DNA from: Streptomyces sp. Root1304
GTDB lineage: Bacteria > Actinomycetota > Actinomycetes > Streptomycetales > Streptomycetaceae
DNA: 64,000 nt
Assembly: GCF_001426405.1 (NCBI RefSeq)
Contig: NZ_LMEP01000024.1
Coordinates: forward strand, 42,678-106,677
Direction: 5' to 3'
This document shows, in pieces, positions 36,815-46,047 of the stretch; the stretch's first letter is position 1, and each line of letters opens with the position of its first letter. The notes beneath the pieces are model-generated. The model saw only the letters and a program-made list of their open reading frames with translations. It had not been told where the DNA came from and did not search any database. A program made the position numbers and the translations under genes.

Positions 36815-36868
36815 ACGAGGCGGCCCGCGCAGGCGTCGGGTACGAGGCGGCCCGCGCAGGCGTCGGGT
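36815..36868. repeat. 27-bp tandem repeat between dnaX and the SRP RNA gene
   Basis: Two exact 27-bp units (36815-36841 and 36842-36868), starting ACGAGGCGGCC and ending GCGTCGGGT, with five bases of a third. It lies between dnaX and ffs in a 215-nt spacer. Confidence 0.85.
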
Positions 36869-36959
36869 ACGAGATCCGGGACCGGTGTACGCGGTCCGGG
36901 TCGATGCCCGGGCCCGCGATCCAGGTCCGCGATCCAGGCCCGTACCCGGGAACGCAAGC

Positions 36960-37045
36960 GCCCCCCACGCACCTGCCAGAGCCGACCTACCCTTGCTGCC
37001 TTCCGGCCCTGGGGGAGTTCAGTCAGATAGCACCGCGTGAGGGGC
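36960..37045 (-). ncRNA. ffs: Small signal recognition particle RNA (4.5S)
   Basis: The minus strand carries the conserved apical motif CCAGGGCCGGAAGGCAGCA with the GGAA tetraloop, which binds Ffh. The ends GCCCCUCACGC (37045-37035) and GCGUGGGGGGC (36970-36960) form an 11-bp closing stem with one G-U. The length of about 86 nt fits the bacterial short SRP RNA. It lies upstream of dnaX as in other Streptomyces. Exact 5' and 3' ends are estimates. Confidence 0.92.
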
Positions 37046-37165
37046 TCCGCTCAGCGTACCCGATCCCGGACGCGGCCAGGCCCGCTCCCCCACCTGGGAC
37101 ACCTCGCGGACCCCGTCTCCGATCGGGTTCGCGAGCACCCCCCGAGGTCATGTAATGTTCGCGGC

Positions 37166-37250
37166 GGAGGATTCGCCTAGAGGCCTAGGGCGCACGCTTG
37201 GAAAGCGTGTTGGGGGCAACCCCTCACGAGTTCGAATCTCGTATCCTCCG
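37166..37250 (+). tRNA. tRNA-Ser (anticodon GGA)
   Basis: An 85-nt class II tRNA with a long variable arm. Acceptor GGAGGAT/ATCCTCC, anticodon loop CTTGGAAAG region (GGA), T loop TTCGAAT. The next three bases are CCA (37251-37253), so here the 3' CCA may be encoded, unlike the other tRNAs of the window. Confidence 0.96.
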
Positions 37251-37276
37251 CCATTGCTCTCACCGGGCAATTCGTT

Positions 37277-37308
37277 GAAGGGCCCCACCGTTCGCGGTGG
37301 GGCCCTTC
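37277..37308. terminator. Terminator after tRNA-Ser(GGA)
   Basis: A perfect 14-bp stem, GAAGGGCCCCACCG and complement, around loop TTCG, between the tRNA and a convergent gene. Confidence 0.85.
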
Positions 37309-37334
37309 GACGTTCTCCGGCACCGAGGTGTCGG

Positions 37335-37895
37335 TTACACGGGACAGGGGCGGTACTCGAGGCTGAGGGCGCGGTCGACGGCGTAGCTGGTCCGCATCGA
37401 CGCGTCGATCACCTGCTGCCAGGACCCGTACTTGCGGTAGAGCTGGTCGGCGGTGGGACCGAGCGGGTTGCCGTACTTGGCGATGTTCCGCTCCTCCAGG
37501 ATGCGCACCTCCTCGGGGCTCATGCCGGCGCGGGTGATCTCCTTCGCCTGGTTCCGCATGTCGACGAGCTCGCGGGCGATCTCCTCGTCCGAGGCGCCGG
37601 CCTCGCGCATGGCCACCTCCGTCCGGCGCATGTCCTCCAGGAGCCCGTGGTAGCGCATCCGGGTCCGCTGGGCCTCGACCTTCTCGTCCATCGGCAGGAC
37701 GCGGATGCGGCAGACGACGGGGTCGGTGCTGGGGCAGGGGTCGTCGGCCGCGACGGGCGGGGCGAGCGGGGCGGTGATGACCGAACCGCACGCCTCGACG
37801 GCATCGGCGAGGGAGGCCCCACCGGTACCGAGGAGGGCGACGGCGGCCACGAGGGGGACGAGGGCACGCCTCAGTCGGGAAGAGGAAGAACGCAT
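37335..37895 (-). CDS. Secreted hypothetical protein
   Basis: A 186-residue exported protein. A signal peptide (residues 1-31, basic MRSSSSRLRR then a hydrophobic core ending GGASLADA) precedes a region with four cysteines (in EACGS, DPCPS, VVCRI and the terminal CPV), then a long charged helical segment (MREAGASDEEIARELVDMRNQAKEI) and a C-terminal globular part. Not a family I recognise. ATG 37895 has AAGGTGG about 6 nt upstream. Divergent from the next secreted protein. Confidence 0.7.
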   Translation of the reverse strand: MRSSSSRLRRALVPLVAAVALLGTGGASLADAVEACGSVITAPLAPPVAADDPCPSTDPVVCRIRVLPMDEKVEAQRTRMRYHGLLEDMRRTEVAMREAGASDEEIARELVDMRNQAKEITRAGMSPEEVRILEERNIAKYGNPLGPTADQLYRKYGSWQQVIDASMRTSYAVDRALSLEYRPCPV

Positions 37896-38109
37896 GCGCG
37901 CCACCTTGTCGACGCCACCGCACCCCTTCGCGCAGGCGCACCGGTGATCACTCCTACGAGGCGCAGAGGCAACCCGAGCGCACGCCAGGAGGGGACTTTC
38001 ACCGGATCGGGGGGTCCTGGGAGGGAGGGACGTTACTGCGGTATCCGGTGTGTAGTGATGCCGATACTTTCTGTGATGACCAGTCGGCACGACCAAACAG
38101 GGGTTATCG

Positions 38110-38517
38110 ATGAGGAAGTTGGCTACGGCGGTGGTGGCCGCGGGGCTGTTCTTCGGGGGGATGGGGGTGGCGGTGGCGGACTCGACACACAAGTTGGTCA
38201 TGTGGACGCCAGGCGCCACGTTCGAAGGTACGTATCAGTGGCAGCCCACGACCAAGGTGCCCAGCGGGCTTCACGTGAAGGGCAAGCTGCGCGACGACAA
38301 CACGGGTGACGGCCACAACATCTACATCCGCGTCAAGGTCGAGGGCTACCCGTGGGGGAGGGTCAAGGGCGTCCAGCGGAAGACCATCAGGGTCGACAAA
38401 GTCTTCTACGACGGTGCGGTCCTGAAGACCAAGGAGGTGCGGATGCACGTGTGCCTCGACCGTGGGTCCCTGCGGCCCGACACCTGCTCGGAGGAACGGC
38501 TGTACTCGCGCCATTAG
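38110..38517 (+). CDS. Small secreted hypothetical protein
   Basis: A 135-residue exported protein with a clear signal peptide (MRKLATAVVAAGLFFGG... cleaved near VAVADS, residue 24). The mature part looks beta-rich (TFEGTYQWQ, IYIRVKVEGYPW) with two C-terminal cysteines (VCLDRG, DTCSEE) that could form a disulfide. No family recognised. It lies 67 nt before the ABC transporter pair and could be its exported companion or simply a neighbour. Confidence 0.72.
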   Translation: MRKLATAVVAAGLFFGGMGVAVADSTHKLVMWTPGATFEGTYQWQPTTKVPSGLHVKGKLRDDNTGDGHNIYIRVKVEGYPWGRVKGVQRKTIRVDKVFYDGAVLKTKEVRMHVCLDRGSLRPDTCSEERLYSRH

Positions 38518-38584
38518 CAGCAGTCGACGATCCGGGGGTCGCCGGCTTGGGCGGCGGCCCCCCACCCGCAGGGAGCACACCACC

Positions 38585-39259
38585 ATGGACGTCATTCTCC
38601 GCGCCGAGGGCGTGGATCTCTTCTACGGCACCGAGCAGGCCGTCAGTAACGCGGAGTTCACGCTCAAGCGCGGCGAAGTGGCCGCCATCATGGGCAGCAG
38701 CGGGTCGGGGAAGTCGTCGCTGCTGTACTGCCTCGCGGGAGTGCTGCCCCCGTCGAACGGGACCGTGACCTTCGACGGTGTCCAGCTCTCCACGCTCCCC
38801 GACGGGGAGTTGAGCGCCCTGCGCCGTACGCGGCTCGGGTTCGTCTTCCAGTACGGAGAACTCCTGCCGGAGTTGACCGTCGAGGAGAACACGGCGCTTC
38901 CCCTCCGGCTCGCCGGAATCAGCAAGGACCACGCCCATGTGATGGCCGCCCATGTGTTGCGGCGGCTCGGCATGGGTGAGCTGTTGCGGCGCAGGACCTC
39001 GAAGTTGTCGGGTGGCCAGAGTCAGCGCGTGGCGGTTGCGCGGGCTCTGGTCCACCGTCCGGACGTGGTGTTCGCGGACGAACCGACCGGGGCGCTCGAC
39101 AGCGCGAACGCGGCCGCGGTGCTGAAGGAGTTCCTCTGGCTGGCACGGAGCCAGAAGACGGCCGTGATCATCGTGACGCACGACGCCGATGTCGCCGCGA
39201 AGGCGGATACGCAGTACACGATGTCGGACGGCGTGCTGGCCCAGCGGGTGGCGGTGTGA
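38585..39259 (+). CDS. LolD/MacB-type ABC transporter ATP-binding protein
   Basis: A 224-residue nucleotide-binding subunit. Walker A GSSGSGKS (37-44), Q-loop FVFQYGELLPELT, signature LSGGQSQR, Walker B VVFADEPTGALD and VTHD. This class works with FtsX-like permeases in peptide or antibiotic sensing, resistance and lipoprotein handling, not bulk import. ATG 38585. Its stop overlaps the permease start (GTGA). Confidence 0.93.
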   Translation: MDVILRAEGVDLFYGTEQAVSNAEFTLKRGEVAAIMGSSGSGKSSLLYCLAGVLPPSNGTVTFDGVQLSTLPDGELSALRRTRLGFVFQYGELLPELTVEENTALPLRLAGISKDHAHVMAAHVLRRLGMGELLRRRTSKLSGGQSQRVAVARALVHRPDVVFADEPTGALDSANAAAVLKEFLWLARSQKTAVIIVTHDADVAAKADTQYTMSDGVLAQRVAV

Positions 39260-41511
39260 ACTCGTTCCTACTCGGACTTCGTCTGCTCTGGGGCGGTGGC
39301 CGCAGGGGGCACGTTCGATTCCTGCTGATGACGCTCGGCTCGGCCCTCGGGGTGGCATGTCTTGCCGCCGTCCTCACCATTCCCACGATCATCGCCGCGC
39401 ACGATGCCCGTACGACGGGCCGCGCGGTGAACCCGGGCTACAACAAGAACGTCATCTACCAGGAGTTCCTGGATCCGTACGGCTCACAACCGCTGCGCCG
39501 GGTCTTCTTCGGCCACGTCAGTGCCGGTCCCGCGCCGGTCCCTCCCGGGATCGATCGGCTTCCTCGGACGGGTGAGGCCATCGTCTCGCCGAAGCTGGCA
39601 GAAATCCTGGCGGCCCACCCGAATGCTGCGGGACTTGTGCCGGGCCGCGTGGCGGGGACGATCGCGCCGGTGGGGTTGGGGGGACCGGACGAGCTGTACG
39701 CCTACATCGGTACGGATCCCGCCAATCTGCCGGAAGGCAGAGAGCTTGGCGAATTCGGTGCCACGAGCGTGCGGGATGAACTCATCGATCCCTCCACCCT
39801 CAACATTCTGCGATTCACTCTCGGCTGCATCGTGTTGCTGCCCCTCGTCATCTTCCTCTCTGTCTGTGCACGACTCTCAGGCGAATCCCGGGCGCGGCGA
39901 CTCGCCGCCCTTCGACTCGTGGGACTCAGCGTGAAGGACACGCTCCGCGTCAATGCGGGAGAAGGCGTCGCAGCTGCCCTTGCTGGGTCCGTGATCGGAA
40001 TCGCGGGGTACCTCGGGGTCAACGAGGTCATGGCACGCATCGGCTTGCCAGGGATTCACTGGTATGCGGCAGATGGGATCCCGTCGGGATCGACTCTGGC
40101 ACTGTGCCTTCTGGGATGCCCAGCGCTCGCATGGGTAGTGGGGCAATTCAGTGCACGACGGGCCGCCCTCTCCCCCATTAGTGCAAGGAGGACCGGGGAA
40201 CGCAGACCACCAAGGAAGTTCGGAACTCTGCTTCTCATTCCCGGCCTCGGAATCATCGGTGGCTACTGCACGCTCAGCGTGATGGGACGGGACCCGTCTG
40301 GTGGATCAGCGAGCTCATTGTTGGTACCCGGTGCTGTCCTGCTGACCGGCGCCGGACTCGTATTCGGGCTGGCGCCCATCACCGCGTGGCTCGCGCGACG
40401 GGTGGCGGGCGTGGCGAAGTCCCTGCCCGTGTCGCTGGCGATGCGGCGGACGGAGGTCGACCCGGGCTCATCTCTCCGGGTGGCCACCGGGCTCGTGCTG
40501 CTGGTGTTCGGTGCCGCCTTGACACAGGGCGTTCTCATCGAGCTCGACCAAGTAAGTCGGCGGACCGCTCCTCTGCAGGAGTACAACGTCCCTCTTGACA
40601 CCCTCGACTCAACTCAGCGGAAGGCAATGGCGAAGGTACCGGGAGTGCGGACGCAGGTGCTTTCGTACAGGTCCTGGGATCCGTTGGATGGAAGCGAAGT
40701 ACCGCACGCCTACGTCGTGGTCGCCACCTGCGCACAGCTCAACGCCTCAGCAGAACGGGCGACGGATTGTGCCGACGATAAGATCATGCAACTGCGCGAC
40801 GACCGCTCCAATTTTGTCTATGACCCCCAAGCAGGAGAACGCTATCCCTTCGCATTGAAGGACGGCCGGAAGGTCGCGATCACGGTCCCTCGCGAGCGGA
40901 TCGATGTACGCCCCTGGGATCTGTCCGTATTCGATTCGGGCGCCATCCTCATCCCTCCCTCCCTCCTCCCCACCAACCTCGCCGACTCCGCCGGCACCCT
41001 CACCCTCGTCAGCGACGCCGACCCCGCCACCATCCGTTCCGTTCTCGACGGCATCGGGGCCATCGCCCCCACCGCCTCCGTCGAGCCCGTCGGGATCGTC
41101 ATCGACGCCCTCGCCCAGCTCGCCGTAATCCGCAGCCTTCTCGCCGTCGGTATGGTGCTCGGGCTCGTCATCGGCGTCGCCGCGTTCGTCGTGTCCGTGG
41201 CCGATCGGGCCATGGAGCGGCGTGGGCAGGTTGCCGCGCTCGTGCTGTTGGGGGCTCGGGCCGGGACCTTGCGGGGCGTGCAGGTCGTGCAGGTGTTGTT
41301 GCCGCTCGTCGTGGGGCTCGGGGCCGCCATCGTCGCCGGGTGGCTCGCCGAGTCCAGTTACCTCATCACCGGTGGCGGCGCCGTGCACTGGGACTGGGAC
41401 GGGCTGCCCCTGCTCTTCCTCTGCGCCCTGGGCGTGCTGCTCGCCGCCGGTCTCGCCTCGCTGCCCATGGTGCGGCGGCACGTCGATCCCGAGCAGATCC
41501 GGCGGGATTGA
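39256..41511 (+). CDS. FtsX-like permease of the LolD/MacB-type transporter
   Basis: A 751-residue membrane protein with an N-terminal helix and an extracytoplasmic domain, a central bundle (SGESRARRLAALRLVGLSVKDTLRV is a typical FtsX coupling segment), a second extracytoplasmic domain and a C-terminal FtsX core (RRGQVAALVLLGARAGTLRGVQ). GTG 39256 overlaps the ATPase stop by 4 nt. Base use changes inside the gene: roughly 39700-40930 has many A/T third positions and about 40950 onward is again extremely GC-rich. Substrate unknown. Confidence 0.88.
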   Translation: MNSFLLGLRLLWGGGRRGHVRFLLMTLGSALGVACLAAVLTIPTIIAAHDARTTGRAVNPGYNKNVIYQEFLDPYGSQPLRRVFFGHVSAGPAPVPPGIDRLPRTGEAIVSPKLAEILAAHPNAAGLVPGRVAGTIAPVGLGGPDELYAYIGTDPANLPEGRELGEFGATSVRDELIDPSTLNILRFTLGCIVLLPLVIFLSVCARLSGESRARRLAALRLVGLSVKDTLRVNAGEGVAAALAGSVIGIAGYLGVNEVMARIGLPGIHWYAADGIPSGSTLALCLLGCPALAWVVGQFSARRAALSPISARRTGERRPPRKFGTLLLIPGLGIIGGYCTLSVMGRDPSGGSASSLLVPGAVLLTGAGLVFGLAPITAWLARRVAGVAKSLPVSLAMRRTEVDPGSSLRVATGLVLLVFGAALTQGVLIELDQVSRRTAPLQEYNVPLDTLDSTQRKAMAKVPGVRTQVLSYRSWDPLDGSEVPHAYVVVATCAQLNASAERATDCADDKIMQLRDDRSNFVYDPQAGERYPFALKDGRKVAITVPRERIDVRPWDLSVFDSGAILIPPSLLPTNLADSAGTLTLVSDADPATIRSVLDGIGAIAPTASVEPVGIVIDALAQLAVIRSLLAVGMVLGLVIGVAAFVVSVADRAMERRGQVAALVLLGARAGTLRGVQVVQVLLPLVVGLGAAIVAGWLAESSYLITGGGAVHWDWDGLPLLFLCALGVLLAAGLASLPMVRRHVDPEQIRRD

Positions 41512-41591
41512 TCCCCTCTCCGCCGATGAGTTCTCCGGTCGGCCACGGTCATGTCCTCGGTTCGCAGTTGTTGATCACTGAGGAGATGACC

Positions 41592-41801
41592 ATGGCCGAG
41601 AACGTCGTCAAGGGACCCGCCAGCTACTTCCCCTCCATCGAGAAGAAGTACGGACGCCCGGTCTCCGAGTGGCAGGACCTCATTCGTTCCTCGCCGCTCA
41701 CCAAGCACATGGAGCTGGTCTCCTGGCTCAAGTCCGAGCACGGGCTCGGCCACGGACACGCCAACGCGCTCGTCGCCCACACCCTCGCCGAGAGCAGGTA
41801 A
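41592..41801 (+). CDS. DUF4287 family small protein
   Basis: A 69-residue single-domain protein: GPASYFPSIEKKYGRPVSEWQDLI then a helix and HGLGHGHANALVAH, the hallmark of the family. Function unknown. ATG 41592 is preferred because GGAG lies 6 nt before it; an ATG two codons upstream would abut the ribosome site. Confidence 0.85.
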   Translation: MAENVVKGPASYFPSIEKKYGRPVSEWQDLIRSSPLTKHMELVSWLKSEHGLGHGHANALVAHTLAESR

Positions 41802-41855
41802 CCCCCACCCCGTCCGTGCCGGCCCGCTCCTCGACCCGTAAGGGATCATGGAGGG

Positions 41856-42698
41856 ATGACTCCTTCCTCCACCCCTTCCTCCTGGTCAGAGCGGTTCGTC
41901 ATACGGGGAGGGGTCCGGCTGTCCGTGCGTGACTGGGGCGGCTCCGGGACCGACGTCCTGCTGCTCCACGGGCTCGCCGGGCACGCCGGCGAATGGGACG
42001 CCACCGCCCGGCTGCTGCGCGATTCCGGGCACCGCGTCGTCGCCCTCGACCAGCGCGGCCACGGCGCCAGCGAGCGGAGCCCCGGCGATGTCACGCGCGC
42101 CGCCTACGTCGCCGACGCCATCGCCGTCATCGAGGAACTCGGCCTCGACCGGCCCCTGTTGGTCGGTCAGTCGCTCGGCGGCAGCACCGCCCTCCTCACC
42201 GCCGCCGCCCGTCCCCGAGTCCCGCGCGCCCTCGTCCTCGTCGAGGCCGGGCCCGGCGGCGGGAACCCCGGCGTGCAGGAACAGATCGGCGGCTGGCTGG
42301 CCGCCTGGCCGGTGCCGTTCCCCTCCCTGGACGTCGCCGCCGCCTACCTCGGCGGCGGGAAGGAACCCGTAGGGGACGGCTGGGCCCGCGGGCTCGAAGA
42401 ACGCGCCGACGGGTTCTGGCCCCGGTTCGACCCCGACGTCATGGTGCGGTCCCTCGACGAGATCGCCACCCGCTCGTTCTGGGACGAGTGGGCGGCCCTC
42501 ACCTGCCCCACCCTCGCCGTCCTCGGACAGGGCGAGCAGGGCGGGATCATCGGCGGCGACGAGTACGCGGAGATGGTCCGGCTCCGGCCCGGCCTCCACG
42601 GCGCGAGCCTGCCCACCGCCGGGCACGACGTGCACCTCGAACAGCCCGCCGCCCTGCACCGGCTGATCGTCGACTTCCTCGCGACCCTCGCGCCGTAG
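41856..42698 (+). CDS. Alpha/beta hydrolase
   Basis: A 280-residue hydrolase with oxyanion motif LLHGLAGHAGEWD, LDQRGHGASER, nucleophile S106 in GQSLGG, and a C-terminal catalytic His in AGHDVHLEQP. No lid sequence or neighbour points to a substrate. ATG 41856 lies just downstream of the DUF4287 gene on the same strand. Confidence 0.9.
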   Translation: MTPSSTPSSWSERFVIRGGVRLSVRDWGGSGTDVLLLHGLAGHAGEWDATARLLRDSGHRVVALDQRGHGASERSPGDVTRAAYVADAIAVIEELGLDRPLLVGQSLGGSTALLTAAARPRVPRALVLVEAGPGGGNPGVQEQIGGWLAAWPVPFPSLDVAAAYLGGGKEPVGDGWARGLEERADGFWPRFDPDVMVRSLDEIATRSFWDEWAALTCPTLAVLGQGEQGGIIGGDEYAEMVRLRPGLHGASLPTAGHDVHLEQPAALHRLIVDFLATLAP

Positions 42699-42761
42699 AC
42701 GCCGGGCAGCGCACACCCCGCCCCTTGCCTTCGAGTGCACTCCAGTTCCTACAGTGCCGCC

Positions 42762-43820
42762 ATGCGCTATCGGGTACTCGGCGGGACCGGGATCGACGTC
42801 AGCACGTACTGCCTCGGCACCATGATGTTCGGTGCCGTCGGCAATCCTGACCATCAGGATTCCGTACGGATCATCCATGCCGCCCTCGACCGGGGCATCA
42901 ACTTCGTCGACACCGCCGACATGTACTCCGCCGGCGAGTCCGAGGAGATCGTCGGCAAGGCACTGCGCGAACCGCACCGCCGCGACGACACCGTCCTCGC
43001 CACCAAGGTCTACTTCCCCGTCGGCGGCGAGGGCCCCAACCGGGGCGGCAGCTCCCGTCGTTGGATCGTCCAGGCCGTCGAGAACAGCCTCCGGCGGCTG
43101 GGGACCGACCGGATCGACCTCTACCAGGTCCACCGGCCCGACCACCGCACGGACATCGAGGAGACCCTCGACGCGCTCGGCGACCTCGTCACCCAGGGCA
43201 AGATCCGGGCGTTCGGCTGCTCCACCTTCCCCGCCGAGGACATCGTCGAGGCCCACGCCGTCGCCGAACGCCGCGGCCTGCGCCGCTTCCGCTCCGAGCA
43301 GCCGCCGTACTCGCTCCTCGCCCGCGGCGTCGAAGCCTCCGTCCTGCCGGTCGCCCAGCGGTACGGCATGGGCGTCCTGACCTGGTCCCCGCTCGCCTCC
43401 GGCTTCCTCACCGGCAAGTACCGCAAGGACCGGCCCATCGACCTCGGCAGCGGGCGCGCCGCCCTCACCCCGCACCGCTTCGACCCGACGCTCCCCGGCA
43501 ACGCCGCCAAGCTCGACGCCGTCGAGGAGTTCGTCGCCCTCGCCGACGAGATCGGCTGCACCCTGCCCGAGCTCGCCATCGCCTTCGCCGCCGCCCACCC
43601 GGCCGTGACCTCCGTGATCATCGGGCCGCGCACCATGGAGCAGCTGGACGGGCTGCTGAAGGGCGCTCCCGTCCTGCTCACCGACGAGGTCCTCGACCGC
43701 ATCGACGCGATCGTTCCGCCCGGGACCAACCTCTACCAGCCCGACGGCGCCTGGCGCTCTCCCGCCCTCACCGAACCCGCCCGGCGGCGACGGCCGTTGG
43801 AGGAGCGGGCGGCCGAGTAG
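42762..43820 (+). CDS. Aldo/keto reductase
   Basis: A 352-residue NADPH-dependent reductase with a TIM-barrel AKR fold. The catalytic tetrad is visible: D50, Y55 (FVDTADMYSAGESE), K82 (ATKVYF) and H124 (YQVHRPD). The sequence is closest in appearance to the AKR12/YajO-like class. ATG 42762 gives the canonical MRYRVLGGTG start. Substrate unknown. Confidence 0.92.
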   Translation: MRYRVLGGTGIDVSTYCLGTMMFGAVGNPDHQDSVRIIHAALDRGINFVDTADMYSAGESEEIVGKALREPHRRDDTVLATKVYFPVGGEGPNRGGSSRRWIVQAVENSLRRLGTDRIDLYQVHRPDHRTDIEETLDALGDLVTQGKIRAFGCSTFPAEDIVEAHAVAERRGLRRFRSEQPPYSLLARGVEASVLPVAQRYGMGVLTWSPLASGFLTGKYRKDRPIDLGSGRAALTPHRFDPTLPGNAAKLDAVEEFVALADEIGCTLPELAIAFAAAHPAVTSVIIGPRTMEQLDGLLKGAPVLLTDEVLDRIDAIVPPGTNLYQPDGAWRSPALTEPARRRRPLEERAAE

Positions 43821-43933
43821 TCGGGCCGGGCCGGCCCGGCCGCTCCTCGTGTTCTTCGCGTACGAGGACGCGTTCGTGCGGGTGGTGTCGGATCTCCTCG
43901 GTTCGGCGGCCGCCCGAGGCCATGCTTGGCCGC

Positions 43934-45199
43934 ATGAGCGAGAAGAGGACGATCGGCGCGGCGGAACGCAGGGCGCGGCTCGGGGTGCGGCACCGGCTGG
44001 CCGGGAGCGCGCGGGCCGATTCGGCGGAGGAGGTCGCGGGCGCGCTCGTGGCGCTGCACGGGACGGACCCGGCGAGCGTGTTCCTCGCGGTGGGGGCGAG
44101 AACGCGGTCCGGGGCGGGGGCCGGGCCGCAGCCGCCCGCCGAACCGCAGCACTCGCCCACCGAGCCGCATCCGGAGGCCGCCGGGCCCGTCCCCGGGGTG
44201 GAGCGGGCGCTGTACGAGGACCGGTCCCTGGTGCGGATGCACGGCATGCGGCACACGGTCTTCGTCTTCCCCGCCGACCTCGCACCCGCCGTACAGGTGT
44301 CGACGACCCGCCCCGCGGCGGTCCGCGAACGGGCCTCCCTCCTCAAGCACTTGGCGGCAGGAAGCCCCTTCGACGCGGACTGGCTGGCGGCGACCGAGGC
44401 CCGGGTCCTTGCCGAGCTGGGCGTGCGCGGGGAGGTCACGGGCGCTGAACTCGGTGACGCCGTACCGGAGTTGAGATCGACGTACGTGTACGGGAAGGGA
44501 ACCCGCCAGGAGGGTGTGCAGTCGGTCGCGAGCCGGGTGCTACGGGTGCTCGGCATGGACGGGCGGATCGTACGGGGCCGGCCGCAGGGGGCGTGGACGT
44601 CGAGCCGCTTCCGCTGGACGCTCGCCGAGGCCCGCGCGGAACCCGGTCCGGCGGAGGCGCGGGCGGAGCTGATCGGGCGCTGGCTGCGGGCGTGCGGGCC
44701 AGCGACCGAGGCGGATCTGAAGTGGTGGACGGGGTGGAAGGTGACGGACGTACGGGCGGCGCTGGCGGCCGTCGGGGCGGTGCCGGTGACGCTCGAGGAG
44801 GGGGAAGGGGCGGGGGCCGGGCGGGCGGCCGGCTTCGTCCTGCCGGACGACCTGGAACCCGTACCGGAGACGGAGCCGTGGGCGGCGCTCCTGCCCGCGC
44901 TCGACCCGACGCCGATGGGCTGGCAGGCCCGTGACTGGTTCCTGGACCCGGAGCTGCGGCCCGCGCTGTACGACCGCAGCGGGAACATCGGGCCGACGGT
45001 GTGGTGGAACGGCCGGATCGTGGGCGGCTGGGCGCAGCGCCGGGACGGCACGATCGTCCACCGGCTCCTGGCGGACGCGGGCGGGGAGGCGGAACGGGCG
45101 ATCGGCGCGGAGGCGGAGCGTCTGGCGGGCTGGGTGGGGGACGTACGGGTGACACCACGCTTCCGTACGCCGCTGGAGCGCGAGCTGAGCGCGGAGTAG
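43934..45199 (+). CDS. Winged-helix DNA-binding protein of the AlkZ/YcaQ superfamily (HTH_42)
   Basis: A 421-residue protein with the tandem winged-helix architecture of the AlkZ DNA glycosylase superfamily: ARLGVRHRLAG near the start, RSLVRMHGMRHTVFVFP, DLKWWTGW and WWNGRIVGGWAQRRDG at the end. AlkZ excises interstrand crosslinks and uses a QxQ or QxD catalytic motif. The equivalent stretch here reads VALHGTDPASVFLAVGAR, with His-Gly-Thr-Asp in place of the first Gln, so glycosylase activity is uncertain. A Pro/Gly-rich insert lies at residues 55-85. ATG 43934. Confidence 0.8.
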   Translation: MSEKRTIGAAERRARLGVRHRLAGSARADSAEEVAGALVALHGTDPASVFLAVGARTRSGAGAGPQPPAEPQHSPTEPHPEAAGPVPGVERALYEDRSLVRMHGMRHTVFVFPADLAPAVQVSTTRPAAVRERASLLKHLAAGSPFDADWLAATEARVLAELGVRGEVTGAELGDAVPELRSTYVYGKGTRQEGVQSVASRVLRVLGMDGRIVRGRPQGAWTSSRFRWTLAEARAEPGPAEARAELIGRWLRACGPATEADLKWWTGWKVTDVRAALAAVGAVPVTLEEGEGAGAGRAAGFVLPDDLEPVPETEPWAALLPALDPTPMGWQARDWFLDPELRPALYDRSGNIGPTVWWNGRIVGGWAQRRDGTIVHRLLADAGGEAERAIGAEAERLAGWVGDVRVTPRFRTPLERELSAE

Positions 45200-45265
45200 G
45201 GAGCAGCCGAGCAGCGGAGCGGCCGAGCAGCGGATCGAGCGCGGACCCCTCCCCCACCCCCCGCC

Positions 45266-45895
45266 TCAATGCCGCACGTACAGCCCCGGAACCCCCAGGT
45301 CCGAGAGCCCGTCCAGGAACAGGTCCACGCCGACGGCGGCGAGCAGGAGTCCCAGGAGGCGGCCGAGGAGTTCGATCGTGGCGTGGTGGGTGCGGCGCAG
45401 CACGCGGCTCAGCAGCAGGACGCAGATCAGGTCGAGGGCGATGACGGACACGTACGCGCCGACGACCGTGGAACGCCAGGTGAAGGAGTCGCGGGCGGCC
45501 GCCTCGACGAGCAGGGCGGTCATGGCGAGCGGGCTGACGACGTACGGCATGAGCAGTTCGCGTACGCCGCTGAGCAGGTCCGGGGAGTCCTGGTGGGTGG
45601 TGGTGGAGCCGAGGTGGAGGCCGAGGACGAGACCGACGGCGTAGATGAAGAAGATGACGCCGCCCGCGAGCTGGAGGGCGGGGGTGCTGATGTGGAAGAC
45701 GTCGAGGAGCCAGGGGGCGGTGATGCCGGTGAGGAGCCCGACGAGGACGGCGGCGCCGGAGGAGATCAGGGCGATGGTGCGGAGCTGCCCGACGGGGTGG
45801 ACCTGGGCGAGGCCGGCGAAGGAGAGGAGGACCTTCGGGGGGCCTACGACGGAGAAGAAGGCGATGAAGGCGGCGGAGAAGGTGAAGGCGTTCAC
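45266..45895 (-). CDS. MarC-family integral membrane protein
   Basis: A 209-residue membrane protein with about six helices and the MarC signature around VVGPPKVLLSFAGLA (N-terminal half) and MPYVVSPLAMTALL. Despite its name MarC is not proven to transport antibiotics; function is unknown. GTG 45895 is the start. It converges on the winged-helix gene with 66 nt between. Confidence 0.85.
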   Translation of the reverse strand: MNAFTFSAAFIAFFSVVGPPKVLLSFAGLAQVHPVGQLRTIALISSGAAVLVGLLTGITAPWLLDVFHISTPALQLAGGVIFFIYAVGLVLGLHLGSTTTHQDSPDLLSGVRELLMPYVVSPLAMTALLVEAAARDSFTWRSTVVGAYVSVIALDLICVLLLSRVLRRTHHATIELLGRLLGLLLAAVGVDLFLDGLSDLGVPGLYVRH

Positions 45896-46047
45896 ACCGG
45901 AATCATGGTGCGGCCGGGTGATTTCTCCGGTTTTTCTGGCCCGTGCCCGCGCGGTGTCGAGAACGGGCGGGCGGCTCCGACTGTCCTGCGAATGGCAGTG
46001 ACCGGCAAGGAGGCCGGGAGCGAGAAGCAGGAATCGAGGAGGACGTC

